A stretch of 15,237 nucleotides of DNA from an uncultured Bacteroidales bacterium. GTDB lineage: Bacteria; Bacteroidota; Bacteroidia; Bacteroidales; Paludibacteraceae. The position numbers and the translations under genes were made by a program. Below the pieces are notes generated by a model that was given only the letters and a program-made list of their open reading frames with translations, ran no database searches and was not told the DNA's origin. The DNA is taken from contig CAKVBV010000059.1 of NCBI GenBank assembly GCA_934725535.1, forward strand, positions 1-15,237, read 5' to 3'. Below, in pieces: positions 7,228 through 14,313 of this stretch. The first letter of the stretch is position 1. Every line of letters starts with the position of its first letter.

Positions 7228-9015
7228 CTATGGCAAATCAGTGGATAAACCGCTTATGACGACGCGAGCCGCGTCGTCCCCCGAGTGCACAATTTGTCCG
7301 GTCAGGTTGTACAACTTGCCATCGGCTGTGCGTATGTACAGCGTGCCGCTGTCCCATACCAGTTGTGCGGCAGGTGTGTGGTTGGTGGTGATGTTGTCTA
7401 TTGCATTGCGTTGCTTGACTAATACCGCCATTGGGATATACACATCCACCGCGCCGCGGGAGCGGATACGGAGGTATGCTTCGTGGACGCCTTCTTCGTC
7501 GGACTGAAAGCCTACTGCCAATGCTCCGCCTTCCTTAGGCAGTGTGGCGGGGGCTACCTCAAACTTGCTGCGGTTGTTGCCGCCTATGGTGATGGTAATG
7601 TCCTCGGTGAGGTTCTTGCCTGTAACCATCACAGGGAATGCTATGGTTGTATTGGGTTCCGCCACAGCCACTATCTGCACAGAGTCCGCGGTGATGAGGG
7701 GCAGGTCGTTGCGTCCCCATGAGACATCGTCGATGAGATACACGGCTGCTCCTTCTGCACCTCCGACACCCGTAAAGCGGAAGCCCATGAAGAATGTGTC
7801 GGCTATATTCTCTTGTCCTGTGAGGTTTACCTGAAAGTCGAGCCAGTCGCCTGCCTGGTCTGCGGTATTGGGCATGGCTATCTCGAGGTCTTGCATATAG
7901 ACATCTGCGGTGTCCGTAGCGTCAATATACATAAGTTGCAGCGCGGCAGATTGCCCCTCATACAGGTAGTTGCCGCGTACACGGAAGGTGAATACTTGGT
8001 TGGCAGCGTTTTGGTAGTCCAAGGCGGGCGTAACGAGCCACATCTCACATTGTTTGTCGGAGTTGCTGTCCTGGTAGCCATAGGTGGTTGCTTTGGCACA
8101 GCGTTCCGCGACAGGTCCCTCAAAGGTCGTTCTGTCTTCGTAGCCCCACCACGGGCGTGTGCCTTGCAGTACCACGTTTTGCCAGCCGTCTAAAGACAGG
8201 GGCTTGTTGTGATTGAGCAACGTGACGGAGTCGAAGCCTTCACGGAGCAGTTTGCGCGGGGTGTCTTGTTTCCATACAAATGCAGTGTCGTAGTCCGGTT
8301 GCTCCTGTGGTTTGTCGATGGCTACACCTGTTACAATCATAGTGCGTGTGGGGGCTCCGCTGCTGCTCCATGTGATGGTGGAGGAGTATGCTCCTGCCTT
8401 GACGGGTGCAAAGGTGATGACTGTCAGGACACTATCCATATTCTTGGGTAACTCGCTGCCGTTGATAGTGAATGCCGCGCCATCGTTGTGGGAGACCATA
8501 ATGCTGATGTTCTCTGTGCAGTTGGAAGAGGTTACGTACACGGTGTCGGACTTGTGTTCCCCTACCACTGCTGTGAACGGCAATAGCAGGACAGGGCTGA
8601 CGGTGAGTTGTGGCGGGTTGGCTGCGTCGGTGGCTACTCCGTTGAGTTTGATGCTTACATTGTTAGCGGTGGCTTCGGGGTTGTCGGTGTTGAAGTAGCC
8701 TGTGTGTTTGCCTACTTTCGTGGGCTTGTACCACACTTTCACCATACCGCTCTCGCCGGTGACAGACTCTTTCTCCAGCACGAACATATCACGGTGCGGA
8801 CCTCCTATGTACATGGTGGTCGGTTTGGTGATGTTGTGGTGCTGTATGGTGAACTCCGCCACGAGGACAGAGTCCCCCACGGTGGTCTTGGCGGTGTCCG
8901 TTTTCTCTGGAGTGACCGTGTAATGCGGTGCATTGGGGTCGGGTTCATCGTCTGCACGACATGGTGTGCAGGTGAGTACTAACAAAGGAAGTAGTACGGC
9001 TAATAATCGCTTCAT
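7228..9015 (-). CDS. Secreted multidomain protein with Ig-like and jelly-roll (choice-of-anchor J-like) domains
   Basis: The 595-residue product has a signal peptide (MKRLLAVLLPLLVLTCTPCRA). Two Ig-like or DUF1573-type domains follow (about 31-128 and 135-233), with the alternating beta-strand pattern and YKPTKVGKHTGYF or FAPVKAGAYSSTI near their ends. Residues about 255-434 form a jelly-roll domain that opens with LLREGFDSV, contains WLVTPALDY and MGFRFTGVGG and closes with YLIDDVSWGR, as in choice-of-anchor J domains of Bacteroidota surface proteins. A third Ig-like domain (about 438-534) contains VTGKNLTEDITITIGG, like one in the 645-aa protein. The linker AIDNI (538-542) precedes the tail LYIRTADGKLYNLTGQIVH. 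The last residues (GDDAARVVISGLSTDLP) come from a palindromic element that the frame reads through. It is probably a surface or secreted adhesive or glycan-binding protein, with no catalytic motif seen. Its start lies 36 bp after the preceding stop. Confidence 0.8.
   Translation of the reverse strand: MKRLLAVLLPLLVLTCTPCRADDEPDPNAPHYTVTPEKTDTAKTTVGDSVLVAEFTIQHHNITKPTTMYIGGPHRDMFVLEKESVTGESGMVKVWYKPTKVGKHTGYFNTDNPEATANNVSIKLNGVATDAANPPQLTVSPVLLLPFTAVVGEHKSDTVYVTSSNCTENISIMVSHNDGAAFTINGSELPKNMDSVLTVITFAPVKAGAYSSTITWSSSGAPTRTMIVTGVAIDKPQEQPDYDTAFVWKQDTPRKLLREGFDSVTLLNHNKPLSLDGWQNVVLQGTRPWWGYEDRTTFEGPVAERCAKATTYGYQDSNSDKQCEMWLVTPALDYQNAANQVFTFRVRGNYLYEGQSAALQLMYIDATDTADVYMQDLEIAMPNTADQAGDWLDFQVNLTGQENIADTFFMGFRFTGVGGAEGAAVYLIDDVSWGRNDLPLITADSVQIVAVAEPNTTIAFPVMVTGKNLTEDITITIGGNNRSKFEVAPATLPKEGGALAVGFQSDEEGVHEAYLRIRSRGAVDVYIPMAVLVKQRNAIDNITTNHTPAAQLVWDSGTLYIRTADGKLYNLTGQIVHSGDDAARVVISGLSTDLP
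7255..7282. repeat. Palindromic 28-nt element, copy 1, inside a coding end
   Basis: The core at 7258-7278 is a perfect palindrome with 9-bp arms (GACGACGCG and CGCGTCGTC) around AGC. The 28-nt unit recurs at 9863-9890 with two mismatches. In this copy the minus strand encodes Gly-Asp-Asp-Ala-Ala-Arg-Val-Val-Ile at the end of the 595-aa protein. It may be a dispersed REP-like hairpin. No T-run follows it, so it is not a standard terminator. Confidence 0.75.
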
Positions 9016-9051
9016 AGCATGCGGGGTGTGGTAGAAATATCGTATATATGT

Positions 9052-9753
9052 TTATCGTATCACCTTGTAGGTGCTGTTGCCTTGGCGAATGATGTTTACG
9101 CCCTGTTGCAGTGCATCAATACGCTGACCGGATGGGGTGTATATCTCCATTTTGTCGCTGCCCTGCCACTCGTCTGTCTGTATGTTGTCTATGGCAGTAG
9201 AGGGAGACACACGTATCAGTGAGAAGTCGTCAAAGAGAATTTGCGCTTTCTTGTTCACCTTGATGCCGATATATAGTGCACTACCGTTTTCGGGCTTGGT
9301 AGTCCTTACTTTCAGTTCTTTCCACTCTTGGGATAAGGGTAAGGTCTGTGTCAGTACGGCGGCATCGTGTGGCTCATCCTCGTTGGGGCGAGAGTATGTC
9401 CATTCGCAAGCCAATGCGATGTCGTTGTCTTGTGCTTGGATAACCTTGTAGTGAATGGTGAGTTCGTATTCTTGTCCGACTTCATCGTTTAGGAGACTGA
9501 CATCCTGCCGAAGGACGGAAGCAGAGTTGCTGACCGTCTTGGCTGCCTGTTTGCCATGATATACGTCTGTCGTTTCTATCTCCAATCCTGACAGGGCAAA
9601 CTCCCACGGAGCAAATACCACGTTTGTACCTCCAAAGGGGGAGGACTTGGTCTCTGCTTCTTCAAAGTCGCCGTTCTCCAGCAGGTTGGTCTCTTCTGCC
9701 ATAACGGGCAGGGTGAATGCCACGAGGGCAAGGAGTAAGAATGCTTTCTTCAT
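9052..9753 (-). CDS. Secreted protein with carbohydrate-binding-module-like fold and T9SS-like tail
   Basis: The product is 233 residues from the ATG at 9753. The same frame extends to 9918, but that stretch crosses a palindrome and hairpin and has no signal sequence, whereas MKKAFLLLALVAFTLPVMAE is a clear signal peptide. The mature part starts LLENGDFEE (24-32), continues with YHGKQAAKT (65-73) and LRQDVSLL (81-88), and ends with ILFDDFSLIRV (172-182). This is the galactose-binding-like sandwich seen in CBM4/9/22-type modules, here without any attached enzyme. After the linker AIDNI comes the tail EIYTPSGQRIDALQQG, then VNIIRQGNSTYKVIR, which resembles the last two motifs of T9SS type A sorting domains. 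It may bind a glycan at the cell surface. The 595-aa gene follows by 36 bp, suggesting one operon. Confidence 0.8.
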   Translation of the reverse strand: MKKAFLLLALVAFTLPVMAEETNLLENGDFEEAETKSSPFGGTNVVFAPWEFALSGLEIETTDVYHGKQAAKTVSNSASVLRQDVSLLNDEVGQEYELTIHYKVIQAQDNDIALACEWTYSRPNEDEPHDAAVLTQTLPLSQEWKELKVRTTKPENGSALYIGIKVNKKAQILFDDFSLIRVSPSTAIDNIQTDEWQGSDKMEIYTPSGQRIDALQQGVNIIRQGNSTYKVIR

Positions 9754-9824
9754 ATTGGTTGTTCTATATTGAGTTCCTATATATATAACGTAAAAAGGGC
9801 AAAAAACTATCAGTTCTTGTGGTG
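9754..9824 (-). promoter_or_regulatory. Possible weak promoter and leader of the 233-aa protein gene
   Basis: This AT-rich stretch contains TATATATAGG (minus strand, near 9778-9787), about 15-20 bp downstream of TTTTTTG (complement of 9800-9806). The layout is like a -33/-7 pair but matches the consensus poorly. Since a terminator-like hairpin lies upstream, some promoter is expected here. The exact element is uncertain. Confidence 0.25.
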
Positions 9825-9842
9825 AAAAAACATTAGTTTTTT
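9825..9842 (-). terminator. AT-only small hairpin, possible terminator part
   Basis: AAAAAAC (9825-9831) and GTTTTTT (9836-9842) form a 7-bp inverted repeat with the loop ATTA. On the minus strand the hairpin ends in a T-run. It is weak on its own, but it lies downstream of the stronger hairpin at 9900-9939 and may help end transcription. Confidence 0.25.
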
Positions 9843-9862
9843 TAGTGGTTGGCTTGTTAAAG

Positions 9863-9890
9863 TATGACGACGCGAGCCGCGTCATCTCCC
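9863..9890. repeat. Palindromic 28-nt element, copy 2, intergenic
   Basis: This is the same unit as at 7255-7282, with 21 identical bases at 9863-9883 and two mismatches in the remaining seven. The 9-bp palindrome arms have one mismatch. One minus-strand frame again spells Gly-Asp-Asp-Ala-Ala-Arg-Val-Val-Ile and stops two codons later, but a stop lies a few codons upstream, so it is not a gene here. It lies 9 bp downstream of the long hairpin at 9900-9939. Confidence 0.75.
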
Positions 9891-9899
9891 AAAAGTATA

Positions 9900-9939
9900 G
9901 TTTACCCCCAAAGTGCAAGGGTGCACCTTGAGGGTAAAC
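9900..9939 (-). terminator. Long hairpin after the 645-aa gene, likely terminator
   Basis: GTTTACCC (9900-9907) pairs with GGGTAAAC (9932-9939). Inside, CAAAGTGCA (9909-9917) pairs with TGCACCTTG (9922-9930) with one G-U wobble in the minus-strand RNA, leaving a 4-nt loop and a single internal mismatch. The structure starts 8 bp after the stop of the 645-aa gene. The following minus-strand sequence is TATACTTTTGGG, a poor T-run, so termination efficiency is uncertain. Confidence 0.6.
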
Positions 9940-9947
9940 GGTGTGTA

Positions 9948-11885
9948 TTAGCGGACTACCTTGTAGGTGTTGTTGCCTTGGCGAATGATGTTGATGCCCG
10001 ACTGGAGAGCGTCAATGCGCTGACCCGAAACGGTGTAAATCTCATAGTCGCCGGAGAGCATATCGATGGTGATGTTGTCAATAGCCGTCGGGGAATCTTT
10101 GGAGATGACATCCGCCTTGCCACGTACACAGATAGAGTTGCCTTGTGTGTTGGTGGAGATACCTGTGATGTCGGCTTTCTTGGGCTTAACCGCACCGATT
10201 AGTTCGTTGCCATCTTGCAGTTGTATTTTAGCCTGTGTGCCATTTTGAGTGATATAGTCAGGTATGATAGATGCTTGTTCGTCTTGGGTCTTCTGTCCGA
10301 ATTTGGTGCTGGTTTGGTCGAGGGTAACATCTTCTACTTTCACCAATTCGAGCAGGTAGTCCAATGGGTTGCTCTGCAATGCTGCCAATGTAACTGTCTG
10401 CGGTGTAACCTCGTTGTTGCTGCTGAGTACTGTGATGGTAGCGTTGAGCGGAGTGATAGGCAGTACACCTCCGACAGCAGCGTCTGCATAGGTGTATGCT
10501 CCGAAGCCTGTAACCTTGTCGCCTTGTTTTACTGCGTCATTCCAATAGGTGTCGGTTACGCTGATGGCTGCGGTGTTGTCCTCCAAGTACAATACGGTTT
10601 CGCCATTGTCCTTTGCATATTTGTAGGTAACAACGGCTTCACCGGTGAAGCGCATATAAGCATAATCCCAACCACTTGCAGTAGCCGCTTGTGCCTTGAG
10701 TTCAGCCACAGTGGCGCATTTCTTGACATCTGTCGTCCACCAAGAGGAGGTGATAGTAGCGGTGGCATCTTCCGTGGTGAGGGTGATGGTTGCTTTTTGT
10801 GCGTCAACTGCCACAGGGGTAAGAGTAGCAGTAACCGTAACGCCTGCTTCCGTCTCTGCGTCTGCCTTGGCGATGGTGGTCTTGTCGAGGGTCAGTTCGG
10901 TATTGTCGCTTGCGAGTGTGATGTCGCCCTTGAGGTTCTTGCCTGTAACGGTGAAAGTGGCGGTGTAAGTCTCGCCCGTATATGGCATACCGCTTGCGAA
11001 AGAGAGTGTCTTGGTGGAGACGGTCAGTTCGGGATTGTTCTCTATAGGAGTGCTTCCGCCTTCGGTAAAGAGGTCGTCCCATGTGGTAGCGACTTTGATT
11101 TCGTCAACGAATAATGTGTTCGGATTATATGTTTGTTGATACAGATGAACTGATTTGATTGTGGTTGCATCCTCTTTGCTATTTGCACCTTGTGCAGTGC
11201 CTGATGAGGTTTGTGCTTCTTGTGTACATTCAAGGGTCGGTATAGTCGTTGTTTTTGTGGGGTTTATGTACAAACGTGCAGTATCATTCTTTGCTCCTTC
11301 AACAAATTCATACTCAAGGATAACAAGGTAATTTGTTTTGACAGAATACTCTTCGGTGGTATAAGGTATGCCAACAGAACTTTCGTTATTTTTGGTCACA
11401 CCCATCTGGAACTTGCCTGTAAACTCACCTTGTGCGTCTTTTGCTGAGCGAATAAAAAGACGAGCATATAGTTTGGAACCAGAACCCGTTCCATCTCCAA
11501 ACATTAGAGTACAATATCCTTTATCTCCAGTTTTAGTGTTGATTTCGTCCACATTGATAATCGCGGACAAATATACTTTACCACTATTAACCTCGGTATC
11601 TAACAAGCGCATATCACGCCTCAGACCTGATGTGTTTCCTTTCATAGAAACCATATTCCCCGTTCCTGTCGCATAGCCGGAATATGATAAAGAGCCTTCT
11701 ACAACCTGAATTTGTGTACCTCCGGACATATTGGTGTACCAGTTCTTGGTATCTGTTGTAGAGGTTGTTAGTTCTCCTGCGTTCAGGTTTCCTACTTCAC
11801 GGTTGAAAGACTCGTGGAGGATGAGGTCGGCGTGCACGCCGGTGAGCGTGAAGATTGCCGCGATAATTAGTAATAACTTTTTCAT
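9948..11885 (-). CDS. Secreted multidomain protein: LamG-like, Ig-like, OB-like regions and T9SS-like tail
   Basis: The 645-residue product begins with a signal peptide (MKKLLLIIAAIFTLTGVHA). Residues about 20-275 look like a LamG/concanavalin-type sandwich, opening with LILHESFNREVGNL and closing with LFVDEIKVATTWDDL, a typical end of such domains in Bacteroidota. An Ig-like domain follows (about 284-382) with VTGKNLKGDITLASDN. Residues about 388-490 (LYLEDNTAAISVTD, GDKVTGFGAYTY) and about 494-597 (PQTVTLAALQSNPLDYLLEL, SICVRGKADVIS) resemble two OB-fold units often seen in secreted Bacteroidota proteins of unknown role. The linker AIDNI and the tail EIYTVSGQRIDALQSG plus INIIRQGNNTYKVVR end the protein; the tail is nearly the same as in the 233-aa protein. 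No nuclease or hydrolase motif was seen. The LamG-coding part is visibly richer in A+T than the genes upstream. It is probably a secreted or surface-attached binding protein. Confidence 0.8.
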   Translation of the reverse strand: MKKLLLIIAAIFTLTGVHADLILHESFNREVGNLNAGELTTSTTDTKNWYTNMSGGTQIQVVEGSLSYSGYATGTGNMVSMKGNTSGLRRDMRLLDTEVNSGKVYLSAIINVDEINTKTGDKGYCTLMFGDGTGSGSKLYARLFIRSAKDAQGEFTGKFQMGVTKNNESSVGIPYTTEEYSVKTNYLVILEYEFVEGAKNDTARLYINPTKTTTIPTLECTQEAQTSSGTAQGANSKEDATTIKSVHLYQQTYNPNTLFVDEIKVATTWDDLFTEGGSTPIENNPELTVSTKTLSFASGMPYTGETYTATFTVTGKNLKGDITLASDNTELTLDKTTIAKADAETEAGVTVTATLTPVAVDAQKATITLTTEDATATITSSWWTTDVKKCATVAELKAQAATASGWDYAYMRFTGEAVVTYKYAKDNGETVLYLEDNTAAISVTDTYWNDAVKQGDKVTGFGAYTYADAAVGGVLPITPLNATITVLSSNNEVTPQTVTLAALQSNPLDYLLELVKVEDVTLDQTSTKFGQKTQDEQASIIPDYITQNGTQAKIQLQDGNELIGAVKPKKADITGISTNTQGNSICVRGKADVISKDSPTAIDNITIDMLSGDYEIYTVSGQRIDALQSGINIIRQGNNTYKVVR

Positions 11886-11938
11886 AACATAATAAAATTA
11901 GCGGTTAAACATAATTGTTTTTATATTTTTGTTGTCTT
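11886..11938 (-). promoter_or_regulatory. AT-rich leader with possible -7 box for the 645-aa gene
   Basis: TATGTTTA (complement of 11906-11913) matches seven of eight positions of TAnnTTTG and would give a leader of about 15-20 nt to the ATG at 11885. No -33 element like that of the two better promoters is visible. The 11-bp repeat array begins directly upstream. Confidence 0.35.
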
Positions 11939-11991
11939 ATTGCTTGGATATTCCTTGTCTATCCCTTGCGCATCCCTTGCTTATCCCTTGC
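11939..11991. repeat. Array of 11-bp direct repeats upstream of the 645-aa gene
   Basis: ATCCCTTGC recurs exactly at 11961, 11972 and 11983. A weaker copy (ATTCCTTGT) is at 11950 and a still weaker one (ATTGCTTGG) at 11939, all at a strict 11-bp period. The minus-strand unit is GCAAGGGATNN. The array lies 30 bp after the stop of the 757-aa gene and ends about 50 bp upstream of the next start codon. The helical-turn spacing suggests repeated protein binding on one face of the DNA. The decay toward one end suggests old tandem duplication. The gap of 136 bp holds nothing else apart from the leader. Confidence 0.8.
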
Positions 11992-12021
11992 TGTTTGACA
12001 CGGGAAAGAAGGGATTTACTA

Positions 12022-14295
12022 TTATTTAACTTCTGCGCCGGTGATGGTATAGGTCTTGCCATCGCGCTGTATCAGCACCTGCCCGTTGCGTAGTATCTTC
12101 GTGGCGCGGTCGGGTGGGGTAGCCACATTCTCCACGGGGGTCGGGTTGCTGTTGTAGATGATGTGAACGAGGCGGCCGTACGAGTTGCGGGCATTCACCT
12201 CTATATACAGGTAGCCGTCGCGGTTCTCCACGCTGACCGTGCCCTCGACCATGAAGTAGAGCGGGGGCACTATCTGTCCCGTCCACAAGGTTCGCCCGAA
12301 GAAAGAGGGGAGTGGTGCGGGGTTGCCGTCTTTGTCTGCACCCACACTGCCCGCCAAGACGGTGCCGAGTTGGCGCGAGTCGTCGATAGGATATACGCCT
12401 GTGGGTATGATGGTGACGGCATCGGTGGTGTCGGTATTGAAGCGGATATAGGTATTGTTGGTGACCCCATACGAGACAGCATCGAAGAGAATCATACTGC
12501 TGTCGGCGAGGTAGGCGGTGTTGATGGTGACCTCGTCCTGCGTGCCGTAGGTGAAGTTTACTTCGCCCGATACAGAGTCGTAGGATAGAGGCATGATGGC
12601 GGACATGTGCACCTTATAATATATACTGTCTTTGCCCATTATGCCGCCGACAACGTCCAAGTACCGCCCCTGCCGTTTGGCAGTAACCTCGCCGCTGTAG
12701 AACGGTATGCGGGTGAAGCCGCCTTTGTGGTCGAAGTGTGCGATATAGGAGTACTTCTGGTACATATCCGAGACCTCGAAAGTGCCCTCCGGCTGTTCGG
12801 TGAAGGGGGTGAGGCTCAGGTAGTACGCGGAATCGGGCGTGTAGCCGTGTATCTGGTAGGCACCTTGCATATTTTGGTTGTAGTACTGCGCCTTGGGAAT
12901 AGTGAGCAGCACGGTGTCTTTGGCGACGGGTGGGACGTAGAACATCGTGACGCGGTACATGACAGAGTCGTCGCCTATCACGTCGGCAGCCAGATAGGTG
13001 GTGTCCTGCGCTTGCGAGAGCACTACTTTGGCGTCCATGACGCGCACTCCGAGCGTGTCGCGGCTGCGGATGACGCCGAGGAAAGAGTAGTACTTGTCGA
13101 TAGCATCGCCGCGGAAGGTGCCGCCCAGCGTGTCGGTGTGCACGTCGATAGCCGCGATGTACCGGTCGTTGCGGTTGTAGAACTGGTAGTTGCCTGCCGC
13201 CTTGGCGTGCGTGAGTTCGGCAGAGCGGGTGAACGGCACGTCCACGGTGTCCGTGGGGGTAGGGATGATGTAGCCCATATCAATGCGGTAGAGTACCGTG
13301 TCCTTGCCGAGCATGTTGATTTTCACCATACGCGACTTGACGTCGGTGGTCAGGGTGAGGGTGGTCTGCAAGCCGGTTGTGGACTTGCCCTCTTTGGAGT
13401 TGAGGGTGGTGGTGAAGCCCATGCTGAACACCCCGTCGGCAATGCTGTCGGCGGTTACTTGTACGGACACCGCGTAGTCGTCGTTGAAGCCGTCCAGATA
13501 GTAGATGCCTTGTGTGGAGGTGAGGTTCTCGATGGTCATGTTGCGAATGGCGATGTCCACGGTGCGCTTGGGCACGAGCGAGTGCGAGGTCATTGTGAGG
13601 CGGTACAGCACACTGTCGTTGCCTATCATCTCGGCTTTGGCTTGATAGACATAGTCCTGTTGGGTGACGGTCAGGTCATAGCGCAGGGCGTCAATCCATA
13701 TTGTGTCTATGCGTAAACTTGCGCCATAAGGTGCCATCTCTGCCTCTGTGTATGTGCCTTCGATGAGCCCCTCATAATATAATATGGTCGAGAAATACAC
13801 CTCGGGCTTATCCTCGGTGTGCATCTGGAACGAGATGTTGCCGATGTTCAGTTCCGCCTCGCCGAGGGTGTATGAGACGGTGTCTTTGGGGGTGAAATTC
13901 ACACGATGCACATCTACTACATAGATACTATCGTCTGAACCCACAATATCTGCATGTATCTCAATCTTTCCTTTGTCGGTCTTCTTTACGGTCAATGTCA
14001 AAGAACGATAGTCTATGTATTTCTTGCTTTTTCGCTCTTGAATCCATGAGTGGTCAGGCAGCATATCTTGCTTGCTAAACGTTCCCGTTACCTCTTCCGC
14101 GATGTAATTAAAGCACACGGTATATTTGTAGTCCTCACTGATAAGTGCTAAAAACCAATCTTTAGTTTCCTCATTGTATTCACACGATGCCAATTCCGTG
14201 GCATAGATGCGTATAGTATCCTTGTCGGGTGCAGCCGCTTGGGCGGCAGACACACACATAATGGTGGCGAACAGGGGTAGTAAAAATCTCTTCAT
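12022..14295 (-). CDS. Large secreted protein built from about six beta-rich repeats
   Basis: The 757-residue product has a signal peptide (MKRFLLPLFATIMCVSAAQA). The rest consists of about six units of 100-150 residues, roughly at 23-133, 134-240, 241-344, 345-452, 453-570 and 571-718. Most units begin with Asp-Thr-Val and end with the pattern Gly-x-Asp-Ser-x-x-Tyr-Arg-x-x-Met: IGNDSVLYRLTM (224-235), LGKDTVLYRIDM (329-340), IGDDSVMYRVTM (440-451), MGKDSIYYKVHM (553-564). A mid-unit pattern is Gly-Thr-Phe/Tyr preceded by a hydrophobic strand. The linker VENV (721-724) and the tail KILRNGQVLIQRDGKTYTIT (733-752) plus GAEVK end the protein; this is a second tail type, distinct from the T9SS-like one. 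Similar repeats occur in uncharacterised Bacteroidales proteins, but I know no function. The first two units lie next to a clear paralogue encoded 18 bp upstream. It is probably an extended surface or secreted protein. Confidence 0.8.
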   Translation of the reverse strand: MKRFLLPLFATIMCVSAAQAAAPDKDTIRIYATELASCEYNEETKDWFLALISEDYKYTVCFNYIAEEVTGTFSKQDMLPDHSWIQERKSKKYIDYRSLTLTVKKTDKGKIEIHADIVGSDDSIYVVDVHRVNFTPKDTVSYTLGEAELNIGNISFQMHTEDKPEVYFSTILYYEGLIEGTYTEAEMAPYGASLRIDTIWIDALRYDLTVTQQDYVYQAKAEMIGNDSVLYRLTMTSHSLVPKRTVDIAIRNMTIENLTSTQGIYYLDGFNDDYAVSVQVTADSIADGVFSMGFTTTLNSKEGKSTTGLQTTLTLTTDVKSRMVKINMLGKDTVLYRIDMGYIIPTPTDTVDVPFTRSAELTHAKAAGNYQFYNRNDRYIAAIDVHTDTLGGTFRGDAIDKYYSFLGVIRSRDTLGVRVMDAKVVLSQAQDTTYLAADVIGDDSVMYRVTMFYVPPVAKDTVLLTIPKAQYYNQNMQGAYQIHGYTPDSAYYLSLTPFTEQPEGTFEVSDMYQKYSYIAHFDHKGGFTRIPFYSGEVTAKRQGRYLDVVGGIMGKDSIYYKVHMSAIMPLSYDSVSGEVNFTYGTQDEVTINTAYLADSSMILFDAVSYGVTNNTYIRFNTDTTDAVTIIPTGVYPIDDSRQLGTVLAGSVGADKDGNPAPLPSFFGRTLWTGQIVPPLYFMVEGTVSVENRDGYLYIEVNARNSYGRLVHIIYNSNPTPVENVATPPDRATKILRNGQVLIQRDGKTYTITGAEVK
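12142..14229 (-). repeat. Coding region of the six protein repeats in the 757-aa product
   Basis: Approximate unit borders in DNA are 13897-14229, 13576-13896, 13264-13575, 12940-13263, 12586-12939 and 12142-12585. Units 1-5 share the ending Gly-x-Asp-(Ser/Thr)-x-x-Tyr; unit 6 is longer and diverged (ends near YLYIEVNARNSYG). The borders were judged by eye. Confidence 0.6.
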
Positions 14296-14313
14296 AATCA
14301 GTATGATGGTTCT

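Noticed and set aside
7258..7278. Intrinsic terminator inside the end of the 595-aa gene
   Set aside because: The hairpin is strong, but no T-run follows on either strand and it lies within the open frame.
9754..9918. N-terminal extension of the 233-aa protein
   Set aside because: The extra 55 residues cross the palindrome and hairpins and precede an intact signal peptide. The ATG at 9753 is the better start.
10215..11114. 299-codon open frame on the plus strand
   Set aside because: It is antisense to the 645-aa gene and cysteine-rich by reading-frame bias; no domain was recognised.
11939..11991. CRISPR array
   Set aside because: The units are 11 bp with no spacers, far from the 25-45 bp repeats separated by unique spacers of CRISPR.
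12607..13716. 369-codon open frame on the plus strand
   Set aside because: It is a shadow of the G+C-rich repeat-coding gene on the minus strand; the translation is rich in Val, His and Gly without recognisable motifs.
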